From Nakamurella flava (GTDB lineage: Bacteria > Actinomycetota > Actinomycetes > Mycobacteriales > Nakamurellaceae), in NCBI RefSeq assembly GCF_005298075.1, contig NZ_SZZH01000001.1, positions 372,001-436,000 of the forward strand: 64,000 nt of DNA. The letters run 5' to 3'. A program made the position numbers and the translations under genes. This document shows positions 8,909 through 16,622 of the stretch, one piece after another. The notes under the pieces were generated by a model that saw only the letters and a list, made by a program, of their open reading frames with translations, did no database searches and had not been told where the DNA came from. Position 1 is the first letter of the stretch. Every line of letters starts with the position of its first letter.

Positions 8909-10231
8909 GTGGCGTTCCCTGCCCGCAACACGACTGACGTGTTGCCGACCTGCCCGCGATCGACCCGTCGTCGGCTCGCTCGTTACCGTTCCGCGCTGCT
9001 GATCGCCGGCACGGTGAGCTCCCTGGGCCTGGGCGCGTTCGCCGCCGGCCCCGCCCTGGCGGACCCGACCACCGCAGCCGACGCCCAGCAGGCCTACCTG
9101 GACAGCGAGCAGCGCGCGGGTCAGCTCAACGAGCAGGTGCTCTCCGCTCAGGAGAACGAGCAGGCCGCCGCCGCAGCCGCCGCCGCCGCCGGTACCGCGG
9201 TCGACGCGGCCCGCCAGGCCGCCACCGACGCGCAGTCCAAGGCCACCGAGGCGGACGCCGCCGCCGGTGCCTACAAGGAGAAGGTCGACTCCTTCGCTAA
9301 CGCCAGCTTCCGCGGCGCCCGGTTCGACGGGCTGGCCGTGCTGCTGACCGCCGACTCGGCCGACGACTACCTCGACCAGGTCAGCTCCCTCGACCAGGTC
9401 GCCGACGACACCCGGCAGACGCTGGATGCCGCGCAGGCCGCCCGCGCCCAGGCCGCTCAGGCCCAGGCCGACGCCTCGGCCGCGCAGACCGCCGCCGAGC
9501 AGGCCAAGTCCGACGCCGACGCGAAGGCGGCCGCCGCCACCCAGGCCACCCAGGACGTCACCGCCCGCAAGGCCGAGCTCGACGCCGAGGCCCAGAAGTA
9601 CCGCGAGCTGTACAACAGCCTGTCCGAGCAGGAGCGGGCGGCCGCCGAGGCCGCCGCGCAGGCGGCCAATGAGGCCGCCAACCGCGCCGCCGCCGAGGCT
9701 GCGGCCGCCGCTGCTCCCGCCCCGACCACCAGCGAGGCGGCGGCTCCGGCCCAGGCGCCTGCCGCCGCCAACCGGTCCCGCACGTTGGTGTCGGACGATT
9801 CCGCCGACACCCCGTCGCGTTCCTCCAGCTCGAGCGCCGCGCCGACCTCGTCGGCCCCCGCCGCGGTGCCGGCAGGCAGCTCCAAGGGTGCCGCGGCCGT
9901 CGCCGCCGCCCTGTCGAAGGTCGGATCGCCCTACGTCTACGGCGCCGCCGGCCCGAACTCGTTCGACTGCTCGGGCCTGACCTCCTGGGCCTGGGCGCAG
10001 GCGGGCGTCACGATCCCGCGCACGTCGTCGGCCCAGGCCGGTCTGCCCAGCGTCCCGCTGGACCAGCTGCAGCCGGGTGACCTCGTCACCTACTACTCGC
10101 CGGTCAGCCACGTCGCCATGTACATCGGCAACGGCCAGGTCGTGCACGCCTCGACCGAGACCAAGCCGGTCTATGTCACCTCGGTGAACGGCGCCGGCCC
10201 GAACGCCACCGGCCACCGCGTCACCGGCTGA
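8909..10231 (+). CDS. Secreted NlpC/P60 peptidoglycan endopeptidase (RipA-like), copy 1
   Basis: The 440-residue protein has a long Sec signal (hydrophobic core SALLIAGTVSSLGLGAFAAG, probable cleavage after ALA near residue 50). An Ala-rich coiled coil spans about 55-260, an Ala/Pro/Ser linker follows, and an NlpC/P60 domain occupies about 325-440. The catalytic Cys is in FDCSGL (about 351) and the His in SPVSHVAMYIG (about 400). It should cleave D-Glu-to-meso-DAP type bonds during cell separation; the coiled coil probably autoinhibits or localises it. GAGAGGAAGG lies about 12 nt before the GTG. It is paralogous to the protein encoded at 11867. Confidence 0.92.
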   Translation: MAFPARNTTDVLPTCPRSTRRRLARYRSALLIAGTVSSLGLGAFAAGPALADPTTAADAQQAYLDSEQRAGQLNEQVLSAQENEQAAAAAAAAAGTAVDAARQAATDAQSKATEADAAAGAYKEKVDSFANASFRGARFDGLAVLLTADSADDYLDQVSSLDQVADDTRQTLDAAQAARAQAAQAQADASAAQTAAEQAKSDADAKAAAATQATQDVTARKAELDAEAQKYRELYNSLSEQERAAAEAAAQAANEAANRAAAEAAAAAAPAPTTSEAAAPAQAPAAANRSRTLVSDDSADTPSRSSSSSAAPTSSAPAAVPAGSSKGAAAVAAALSKVGSPYVYGAAGPNSFDCSGLTSWAWAQAGVTIPRTSSAQAGLPSVPLDQLQPGDLVTYYSPVSHVAMYIGNGQVVHASTETKPVYVTSVNGAGPNATGHRVTG

Positions 10232-10251
10232 CCGAGCCTCGCACGACATAT

Positions 10252-10298
10252 CCTGATCGCCGGTCCGGAACTCCGGGCCGGCGATCAGGCTTTCTCCC
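10252..10298 (+). terminator. Intrinsic terminator after NlpC/P60 copy 1
   Basis: A perfect 12-bp stem (CCTGATCGCCGG at 10252-10263 with CCGGCGATCAGG at 10278-10289) is followed by CTTTCTC. It isolates the riboswitch-controlled gene from pimB. Confidence 0.8.
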
Positions 10299-10382
10299 AG
10301 GGATCCTCCTGGGGCCGGGCGCGGCGGGCTTACTCACCGGGTGACGCCGGTTCGACACCGGAAGGGCTCGGGACGTCTCACC

Positions 10383-11507
10383 GTGCGGCGAACTCTGCTG
10401 ATCACCAACGACTTCCCGCCGCGAACCGGCGGGATCCAGTCGTACGTCATCACTCTCGCGCACCGGCTGCCCGCCGACTCTCTCGTCGTGTACGCCCCCA
10501 GCTTTCCCGGCGACGCGGAATTCGATGCCCGGCAACCGTTCCCGGTGATCCGCCACCCCGGTGGGCTGCTGCTGCCCGGCGTGGACGTGCGGAAGCGGGC
10601 CGCCGAACTCGTGCGCGAGCACCGGGTGCAGGCGCTGTGGTTCGGGGCGGCCGCGCCCCTGGCGCTGCTGGCCCCGCGGCTGCGGTCCGAGGGCATCGTG
10701 CGGACGGTCGCCAGCACCCACGGCCACGAGGTCGGGTGGGCCATGGTCCCGGGGGCGCGCCAGGCGCTGCGGGCGATCGGCCGCGGCAACGACGTCGTCA
10801 CCTACGTCAGCGAGTTCGCCCGGCGCCGCATCAGCGCCGCGCTCGGACCCCAGGCGGCCCTGGAGTATCTACCCCCGGGAGTGGTGACCGACCGCTTCCG
10901 GCCCGACCCGGACGCTGCCCGGGCGGTCCGCACCCGCTACGGGCTGGGTGAGCGGCCCGTCGTCGTCTGCGTCTCGCGGCTGGTTCCCCGCAAGGGGCAG
11001 GACGTGCTGCTGCGGGCGTTGCCCGCCGTCGCCGACCAGGTCCCGGACGTGCGTCTGCTGGTGGTGGGGGACGGCCCGGACGCGGGGCGGCTGGCCCGCC
11101 TGGCTCGGCATCATGCGGTGAGCGATCGGGTGGTGTTCGCCGGCATGGTCCCGGCCGCAGAGCTCGCGGCCCATTACGCGGCCGGTGATGCCTTCGCGAT
11201 GCCGTGCCGGACGCGGGGCGCGGGACTGGATGTCGAGGGCCTCGGCATCGTCTTCCTCGAGGCCTCGGCCACCGGCCTGCCGGTGCTGGCCGGCGACTCG
11301 GGGGGTGCCCCGGAGACGGTGCGACCCGGACGGACGGGAGTGGTCGTCGACGGACGCCGGCCGACGGAGGTGGCCCGCGAATTGGCGGGCCTGCTGAACG
11401 ACCCGGAACGTCGGCAGCGCTGGGGCCGAGCCGGCCGCGCCTGGGTCTGCGACGCGTGGAACTGGGACCGTTCCGGCCGACGACTGGCCGATCTGCTGTC
11501 GGGTTAG
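10383..11507 (+). CDS. pimB: GT4 mannosyltransferase, PimB-type (PIM biosynthesis)
   Basis: This GT-B-fold enzyme resembles mycobacterial PimB (Rv2188c), which adds the second mannose from GDP-mannose to phosphatidylinositol mannoside at the membrane. It opens VRRTLLITNDFPPRTGGIQS, as the family does, has SRLVPRKGQD for nucleotide-sugar binding, and a C-terminal E-x7-E segment DVEGLGIVFLEAS. I start it at GTG 10383, where the first Rossmann strand begins; GTG 10341 is an in-frame alternative adding 14 basic residues. It sits between two NlpC/P60 genes. In mycobacteria an NlpC/P60 gene (Rv2190c) is also nearby. Confidence 0.88.
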   Translation: MRRTLLITNDFPPRTGGIQSYVITLAHRLPADSLVVYAPSFPGDAEFDARQPFPVIRHPGGLLLPGVDVRKRAAELVREHRVQALWFGAAAPLALLAPRLRSEGIVRTVASTHGHEVGWAMVPGARQALRAIGRGNDVVTYVSEFARRRISAALGPQAALEYLPPGVVTDRFRPDPDAARAVRTRYGLGERPVVVCVSRLVPRKGQDVLLRALPAVADQVPDVRLLVVGDGPDAGRLARLARHHAVSDRVVFAGMVPAAELAAHYAAGDAFAMPCRTRGAGLDVEGLGIVFLEASATGLPVLAGDSGGAPETVRPGRTGVVVDGRRPTEVARELAGLLNDPERRQRWGRAGRAWVCDAWNWDRSGRRLADLLSG

Positions 11508-11582
11508 GGTGACTTCGTCCGGCCTCGATCGAGTGCGGTCAAGTTCCCACCGGTGAACGCCCTCACACCTGGTCACTGGACA

Positions 11583-11612
11583 TTGCCCTGGAATGTCGCC
11601 CGCTTGTAATCT
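11583..11612 (+). promoter_or_regulatory. Promoter of the second riboswitch leader
   Basis: TTGCCC at 11583-11588 and TAATCT at 11607-11612, 18 nt apart, form a good housekeeping-type promoter. The start would be near 11619, leaving a leader of about 250 nt that contains the ydaO element. Confidence 0.6.
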
Positions 11613-11710
11613 TTCTGTGATGTCGGCGTCCCGATCGCGTGGGCGATCCGTCGGCATCCCGCCGAATCGGGTCCTCCCGGGTGGTCCTCGTCGCTCTCCC
11701 GGTCGACGGC

Positions 11711-11866
11711 CCGCCTGCCGGAGCCCCGAACCGGGGAACCACGTTCCCCTGGGGTGAATCCCCGGTCGTGACCCGTTCGAGCGCGGCGCCGCCGTCCGTT
11801 CGGGCCGGGACCGGGGTAGGACACATCCTCGTCCGAACCCGTCAGCTCACCCGGTAGGCGGCAGGG
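11711..11866 (+). ncRNA. ydaO: ydaO/yuaA (c-di-AMP) riboswitch 2
   Basis: The same ordered ydaO blocks occur as in riboswitch 1: CCCCGAACCGGGGAACCA, CTGGGGTGAATCC, GGGGTAGGA and GTCAGCTCACCCGGTAGGCG. The variable stem between them differs completely, as expected for the family. CCTGCC (11714-11719) pairs with GGCAGG (11860-11865), so the closing P1 helix ends one base before the ATG at 11867 and includes the only purine-rich stretch upstream of the start. Ligand-stabilised P1 would therefore hide the ribosome-binding region. Confidence 0.9.
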
Positions 11867-13165
11867 ATGAAAGGCCGTTCGTTGTCGTTCCGCCGCACCG
11901 GGCTTCCGGCTGCCCGCGTTCAGGTCGTCGCCGCCGCGGTCGCCGCCGCCGCGCTGGCGTTGGTCGCCGTCGCTCCCGTCGCCGCCGCTGAGGACGCCGC
12001 TCCGGCCCAGCCCGCGCCGGCCGCCCAGGAGGCGGGGCCGGCTCTGCCGACCAGCGCGGACGCCGCCAAGCAGGCGTGGCTGGACGCGGCCCGCCGGTCC
12101 GAGACGTTCAACGAGCAGGTGCTGGCCGCGGATGCCGCCGTCACCGCCGCGCAGGCCGAGGCCGCGACGAAGGCCACCGCCGTGCAGTCCGCGGCGGCCG
12201 CCACCGCCGCCGCCGACCAGCAGGTCTCCGCGGCCGACGCGGTCGTGGCCCGGTACCAGGCCGAGGTCAGTGCCTTCGCCAACGCGAGCTACCGCGGCGC
12301 CCGACTGGACGAGCTCTCCGCGCTGCTGACCGCCGGTTCGCCGGAGGACTACCTGGACAAGGCGTCGTCGCTGGCCGTCATCGCCGCCGACCAGCGCGAG
12401 ACGCTCGATCAGGCCCTGGTGGCCCGACAGGCCGCCACCACCGCCCGGGCCCAGGCCCAGGCCGCCCAGGACGAGGCGCAGCGCGCCCAGGACGCCGCCG
12501 ACGCCGCGACCGCCGCCGCCGCCGCTGCCCGGGCCGATCTGGACACCCAGCAGGCCGCCCTGCATGCCGAGATCACCAGCTATCAGCTGGCCTACGCGCA
12601 GCTGTCCAGTTCCGACGTTAACGCGGCCGCCGCCGCGGCCGAGGCCGCCGCCACCGCGGCCAACGCCTCGTCCGATTCCGCCACCCGCCAGTCGCAGCAG
12701 GCCGCCCAGCGGTCCCGGGCCGGCATCGTCGGCGACGACCTGGCCGACGCGACCGCCCCGGCCGACACCGGGGCCGACTTCTCCGTCTGGGCCGCGCAGC
12801 ACGCCCCGAGCACCCAGGCCGGCATCGCCGTCACGGCCGCTCTCAGCCGGCAGGGTCTGCCCTACGTGTGGGGAGCCGTCGGGCCCGACACGTTCGACTG
12901 TTCCGGCCTCATGCTGTGGGCGTGGCAGCAGGCCGGGGTGACCATCCCGCGAAACAGCGCCGCGCAGGCCGACGGGTTGCGGCAGATCCCCCTGGAGCAA
13001 CTGCAGCCCGGTGACCTCGTCACCTTCTACTCACCGGTCAGCCACGTCGGCATGTACGTCGGCGACGGCAAGGTCCTGCACGCGTCCATGCCGGGGGTGC
13101 CGATCAAGGTCGTCCCGCTCGCCGCGGCCGGCCCGAATCCGACCGGACACGCCGTCAACCGCTGA
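11867..13165 (+). CDS. Secreted NlpC/P60 peptidoglycan endopeptidase (RipA-like), copy 2
   Basis: The 432-residue protein is a paralogue of the one encoded at 8909: signal peptide (core VVAAAVAAAALALVAVAPVA), Ala-rich coiled coil about 60-290, then NlpC/P60 domain about 320-432. The catalytic Cys is in FDCSGLML (about 343) and the His in SPVSHVGMYVG (about 391). Expected role: cleavage of peptidoglycan stem peptides during division. The ATG directly follows the riboswitch P1 helix. Copy 2 lacks the Pro-rich linker of copy 1, so the two may differ in localisation or activation. Confidence 0.92.
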   Translation: MKGRSLSFRRTGLPAARVQVVAAAVAAAALALVAVAPVAAAEDAAPAQPAPAAQEAGPALPTSADAAKQAWLDAARRSETFNEQVLAADAAVTAAQAEAATKATAVQSAAAATAAADQQVSAADAVVARYQAEVSAFANASYRGARLDELSALLTAGSPEDYLDKASSLAVIAADQRETLDQALVARQAATTARAQAQAAQDEAQRAQDAADAATAAAAAARADLDTQQAALHAEITSYQLAYAQLSSSDVNAAAAAAEAAATAANASSDSATRQSQQAAQRSRAGIVGDDLADATAPADTGADFSVWAAQHAPSTQAGIAVTAALSRQGLPYVWGAVGPDTFDCSGLMLWAWQQAGVTIPRNSAAQADGLRQIPLEQLQPGDLVTFYSPVSHVGMYVGDGKVLHASMPGVPIKVVPLAAAGPNPTGHAVNR

Positions 13166-13175
13166 TCCGCCGGGT

Positions 13176-13181
13176 TACCGT
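13176..13181 (+). promoter_or_regulatory. -10 hexamer TACCGT for a leaderless start
   Basis: TACCGT lies 6 nt before the GTG at 13188 and no ribosome-binding site is present, as expected of a leaderless actinobacterial mRNA. Confidence 0.5.
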
Positions 13182-13187
13182 GGGCCG

Positions 13188-14036
13188 GTGCGGCTCTCCT
13201 TCGTCTCGGACGTCCACGGCAACATCGACGGACTGGCCGAGGTGGCCCGCTCCGCCGAGCAGCTCGTCGTGCTCGGGGATCTCGTCGATTACGTCGACTA
13301 CCACGAACCGTCGCGGGGCATCCTCGGTCGCATCTTCGGCGCGGAGCGGGTGCTGCCGTTCGTGGAACTGCGGTCGGCGGGCCGCTTCCCGGAGCTGCGG
13401 CAGTACAACAACGACCTGTGGCTGAGCCTGGACGACCCCATCGGGGTGCTGTCCGAGACCGTCTCGGAGCTCTACCGCTCGGTGCTGGCGGCCATCGGAC
13501 CGGACGTACTGCTGACCCTGGGCAACGTCGACGTGGCCGAGGCGTGGAACGCGGTGGCCGGCGACGAGCTGCCGTACCTGGATTCCGAGGTCGTCGAGAT
13601 CGCCGGCCACCGGCTGGGTTTCGTCGCCGGCGGTGCCGGTCGGGACGTCCCTGGTGGCGGCGATGCCGCCGGGGTGCGGGAACGCGCGACGATCGCCGAC
13701 GGGTCCCCGCGGGTCTGGCGGCCGCTGGTGCGGCCGGCCGCCGAGTACCGGGCCGCGGTGGCGGCGGTGGGTGCGGTCGACATCCTCTGCTCGCATCTGC
13801 CGCCCGATCTCATACCGCTGCGCTACGACACCGTGCCCGCCCGGCTCGAGTCCAGTGGGCCGGGGCTGCTCGAAGCGATCGACGAGCACCAGCCGACCCT
13901 GTCGGTCTTCGGGCACGTCCACCAGCCCCTGGCCCGCCGGCAGCGACGCGGCCGCACGGAATGCGTCAACGTCGGGCATTTCCAGCGCTTCCCCCGCGCC
14001 TTCGAGGTGGACCTCACCCGGCTGCCGCGGCGTTGA
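13188..14036 (+). CDS. Metallophosphoesterase (calcineurin-like)
   Basis: The 282-residue protein carries the full dinuclear-metal motif set of calcineurin-like phosphoesterases: SDVHGN (D-x-H), LGDLVDY (GD-x-x-D), LGNVD (GN-D), CSHLPP (His) and FGHVHQP (GH-x-H). Substrate unknown; phosphodiesters or phosphoproteins are possible. The GTG at 13188 begins right at the first strand of the fold (RLSFVSDVHG), and the frame upstream is an overlap with the NlpC/P60 gene. The start appears leaderless. Confidence 0.85.
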   Translation: MRLSFVSDVHGNIDGLAEVARSAEQLVVLGDLVDYVDYHEPSRGILGRIFGAERVLPFVELRSAGRFPELRQYNNDLWLSLDDPIGVLSETVSELYRSVLAAIGPDVLLTLGNVDVAEAWNAVAGDELPYLDSEVVEIAGHRLGFVAGGAGRDVPGGGDAAGVRERATIADGSPRVWRPLVRPAAEYRAAVAAVGAVDILCSHLPPDLIPLRYDTVPARLESSGPGLLEAIDEHQPTLSVFGHVHQPLARRQRRGRTECVNVGHFQRFPRAFEVDLTRLPRR

Positions 14037-14131
14037 CGACACTGCCGCGGTCGTCATCGGCCGGGGCGAGAAATGCGTCACGACCGGCCCTCCGGGCTCC
14101 GGCCGGGGCAGCCGACCGGTCCCGACCTGGG

Positions 14132-14137
14132 TAGCCT
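14132..14137 (+). promoter_or_regulatory. -10 hexamer TAGCCT for a leaderless start
   Basis: TAGCCT ends 8 nt before the ATG at 14146; no Shine-Dalgarno sequence lies between. This would start a leaderless SRPBCC-ArsA-Zn-ribbon transcript. Confidence 0.5.
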
Positions 14138-14145
14138 TTCCGGTC

Positions 14146-14583
14146 ATGGGCACACCCTCGACGCAGTCGTTGACGATGGACGCCGCCCCCGACGCGATCA
14201 TGGACGTGATCGCCGACTTCGAGGCGTACCCGGAGTGGGTGGGGTCGATCAAGCGGGTCGAGATCACCGACCCCGGGGAGGGCGGCCGCGCCAGGCGCGT
14301 GAAGTTCAGCGTCGACGCCGGGATGCTCAAGGACACCTACGAACTGGCGTACCAGTGGGCGGCGGACGGCCGCACCGTGGCCTGGGACCTCGTGTCCGGT
14401 CAGATGCAGAAGGCGCAGCACGGCTCCTACGTGCTCACGCCCGTGCCGGACGGGACCGAGGTCGCCTACTCGCTCGAGGTCGACCTGCTCGTCCCGATGA
14501 TCGGCATGCTCCGCCGCAAGGCCGAGCGGGTCATCATGGACACCGCGCTCAAGGAGCTGCGGAAGCGGGTCGAGAAGGGGTGA
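14146..14583 (+). CDS. SRPBCC (START/polyketide-cyclase-like) protein, Rv2185c-like
   Basis: The 145-residue protein has the SRPBCC helix-grip pattern: an N-terminal strand, DFEAYPEWVGSIKRVEI, central strands around VKFSVDAGMLKDTYEL, and a long C-terminal helix (ERVIMDTALKELRKRV). Members bind hydrophobic ligands. It resembles mycobacterial Rv2185c in sequence and position, being followed by the ArsA-like ATPase. Its stop overlaps the ATPase start (GTGA), so the two are translationally coupled. Confidence 0.85.
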   Translation: MGTPSTQSLTMDAAPDAIMDVIADFEAYPEWVGSIKRVEITDPGEGGRARRVKFSVDAGMLKDTYELAYQWAADGRTVAWDLVSGQMQKAQHGSYVLTPVPDGTEVAYSLEVDLLVPMIGMLRRKAERVIMDTALKELRKRVEKG

Positions 14584-15884
14584 GCGGCCTGCGGGTCGTC
14601 CTGCACACCGGCAAGGGTGGAGTGGGCAAGACGACCGTGTCCTGCGCCACCGCGGTGGCCTGTGCCCGTCGGGGCCTGCGCACCCTGCTGCTGTCGACCG
14701 ATCCCGCGCACTCGGTGGCCGACGTCCTCGACGTGCCCGTCAGTGGCGACCCGGAGCCGGTGCCCGGTCAACCGGACCTGTGGGCCGCCCAGGTCGACAC
14801 CCGCCACCGGTTCGAGGAGAGCTGGGCGCAGATCCGCGCGTACCTGGTCGGCGTGCTCGCCGCCCGGGGGATGGCCGAGGTGCAGGCCGAGGAACTGACG
14901 GTGCTGCCGGGGGCCGAGGAGGTCGTCGCCCTGCTCGAACTGCGGCGGCTGGCCGCGTCCGGCCGGTTCGACGTGATCGTGGTCGACTGCGCCCCGACCG
15001 GCGAGACCCTGCGGCTGCTGGCCCTGCCGGAGACCATCGGCTTCTATGCCGGGCGTCTGCTCGGTGCGCCGCAGCGGATGCTGCGCAGCCTGGCGGCCAC
15101 GTTCACCGGGGTCCCGGGATCCGCGCCCAGCGCCGCCGTCCGGGACGCGGTGGGGGAACTGCTCACCGAGCTGATGGCCGCTCGCGCCCTGCTGGCCGAC
15201 CCGCAGGTCACCGGCATCCGGCTGGTGCTCACCCCGGAACGGGTCGTCATCGCCGAGGCGCGGCGCCTGTTCACCGCGTTGTCGCTGCACGGCTTCACCG
15301 TCGAGGGCGCGACCATCAACCGGGTGCTCCCCCCGAAGGCCGGCGGCGAGTTCCTCCGGGGCCAGCGGGCCGCGCAGCGGGAGGCGCTGGTGCACGTCCG
15401 GGAGTCGTTCGCCGGTCTGACGGTGCGCCGGGTGCCGATGGTGGCCCGGGAGCCCGTCGGCGTGGCCGCGCTGGCCGAACTGGCCGACGAGATCTTCGCC
15501 GCCGACGACCCGCTGGCCCGCACGACCGAGCCCACCCACATCCAGGTCGAGGGCGCGGACGGCCGGTACCAGCTCGCCCTGCCCCTGCCGTTGGTCGACA
15601 AGGGCGATCTCGCGCTGTCCCGGTCCGGTGACGATCTGGTCGTCACCGTGGGGGACGTGCGGCGCCGGATGGCGCTCCCGTCGGTGCTGCGGCGTTGCAC
15701 CGTGGGTGGGGCTCGCTTCGACGGCGGCCGACTGCTGGTCGAGTTCGTCGCCGACCCCGACCTGTGGCCGGCAACCCTGCGGGCGCGGGTCCTGTCGGAG
15801 ACCGACGGCGGGTCGCCGTCGGGTCTGGTCAGCCAGACCCGGTCGGACGACGACCGCCCGGCGGACCGTCTGGTCGGCGCGTGA
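14580..15884 (+). CDS. ArsA-like ATPase (TRC40/GET3 superfamily), Rv2184c-like
   Basis: The 434-residue protein begins with a P-loop GKGGVGKTT (residues about 10-18), followed by STDPAHS (switch I-like) and VVDCAPTGETLRLL (the A-loop DxAPTG of the ArsA family). The C-terminal 100 residues resemble the HSP20-like beta domain found fused to such ATPases. No arsenite-binding cysteines or other ars genes are seen, so arsenic export is unlikely; a membrane-protein targeting or assembly role is inferred. It overlaps its neighbours by 4 nt at both ends. Confidence 0.87.
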   Translation: MSGLRVVLHTGKGGVGKTTVSCATAVACARRGLRTLLLSTDPAHSVADVLDVPVSGDPEPVPGQPDLWAAQVDTRHRFEESWAQIRAYLVGVLAARGMAEVQAEELTVLPGAEEVVALLELRRLAASGRFDVIVVDCAPTGETLRLLALPETIGFYAGRLLGAPQRMLRSLAATFTGVPGSAPSAAVRDAVGELLTELMAARALLADPQVTGIRLVLTPERVVIAEARRLFTALSLHGFTVEGATINRVLPPKAGGEFLRGQRAAQREALVHVRESFAGLTVRRVPMVAREPVGVAALAELADEIFAADDPLARTTEPTHIQVEGADGRYQLALPLPLVDKGDLALSRSGDDLVVTVGDVRRRMALPSVLRRCTVGGARFDGGRLLVEFVADPDLWPATLRARVLSETDGGSPSGLVSQTRSDDDRPADRLVGA

Positions 15885-16405
15885 CCGGAGCGACCCCGCC
15901 GGCCGGTGACCGGTCACAGGTGCACGCCTCCGTGGGACCGCTGGTCGAGGAGGCCGCTCTGCTGCTGGGCGCGGTGGAGGACAAGCTGCAGGCCTGGCAG
16001 TCGGAGCAGGCCCGCACCCAGGACCGGCTGGCCGACGGGGATGCCGGGCGCCGACCGGTGCCCGGCAGCGGCACCGCCCGGGCCTGCCCCGAATGCGGCG
16101 CCGTCCCCGGGGCCCCCTGTACCGGATGCCCGGTGTGCCGGCTGCTGGCCGCGGTGCGGGGCGAGCACCCCGAGGTGACCGCCCGGGTGGTCGACGGGGC
16201 GCTGACGGTGATCCGGGCCCTCCGCACGCTGCTGCCCGCCGACGGGTCCGCCCCCTCGCCGGCCGCGGAGGGCGGGGCGCGCTCCGGCGGGCCCGACGAG
16301 CGGCCCGGACCGGCGTCCGCCGACACCACCGGATCCCGGGAGAACCGGGTCCCCGGCGATCGCCCCGCCCGTCCGACCGGATTGCAACGCATCGACATCT
16401 CGTGA
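15881..16405 (+). CDS. Rv2183c-like protein with Cys-rich zinc-ribbon-like motif
   Basis: This 174-residue protein starts at the GTG overlapping the ATPase stop. Residues about 70-85 contain CPECGAVPGAPCTGCPVC, a five-Cys cluster that could bind zinc, within an otherwise helical acidic region (LVEEAALLLGAVEDKLQAW). The C-terminal third is low-complexity and likely disordered. Its position after the ArsA-like ATPase matches mycobacterial Rv2183c, whose function is unknown. It may be an accessory factor of the SRPBCC-ATPase pair. Confidence 0.75.
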   Translation: MTGATPPAGDRSQVHASVGPLVEEAALLLGAVEDKLQAWQSEQARTQDRLADGDAGRRPVPGSGTARACPECGAVPGAPCTGCPVCRLLAAVRGEHPEVTARVVDGALTVIRALRTLLPADGSAPSPAAEGGARSGGPDERPGPASADTTGSRENRVPGDRPARPTGLQRIDIS

Positions 16406-16622
16406 CCCGGCGACCGGTCACCGCCGGTTCCGCCGCCCACCGGGGTGCCCCGTGGGGTGGATGGCAGGCCGGGGCGGGTTCGTCCCGCACACTGATCGGA
16501 GCGTTTCGCCCCACCGGTGACGCTCGCACCGCCGCCCCACCCCGACCGAGCTCCACCTCGACCGGTGTCCATCGGCCGCCAGGCCGGCCGACCGGCACCG
16601 CACCCGCGTCACCAGGAGACCC

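Noticed and set aside
10341-10382. Upstream GTG start for pimB
   Set aside because: It adds 14 basic residues before the first Rossmann strand, which family members lack; kept only as an alternative.
14580-15884. Arsenic resistance role for the ArsA-like ATPase
   Set aside because: There are no arsB/arsC/arsR neighbours and no arsenite-binding Cys triad is visible.
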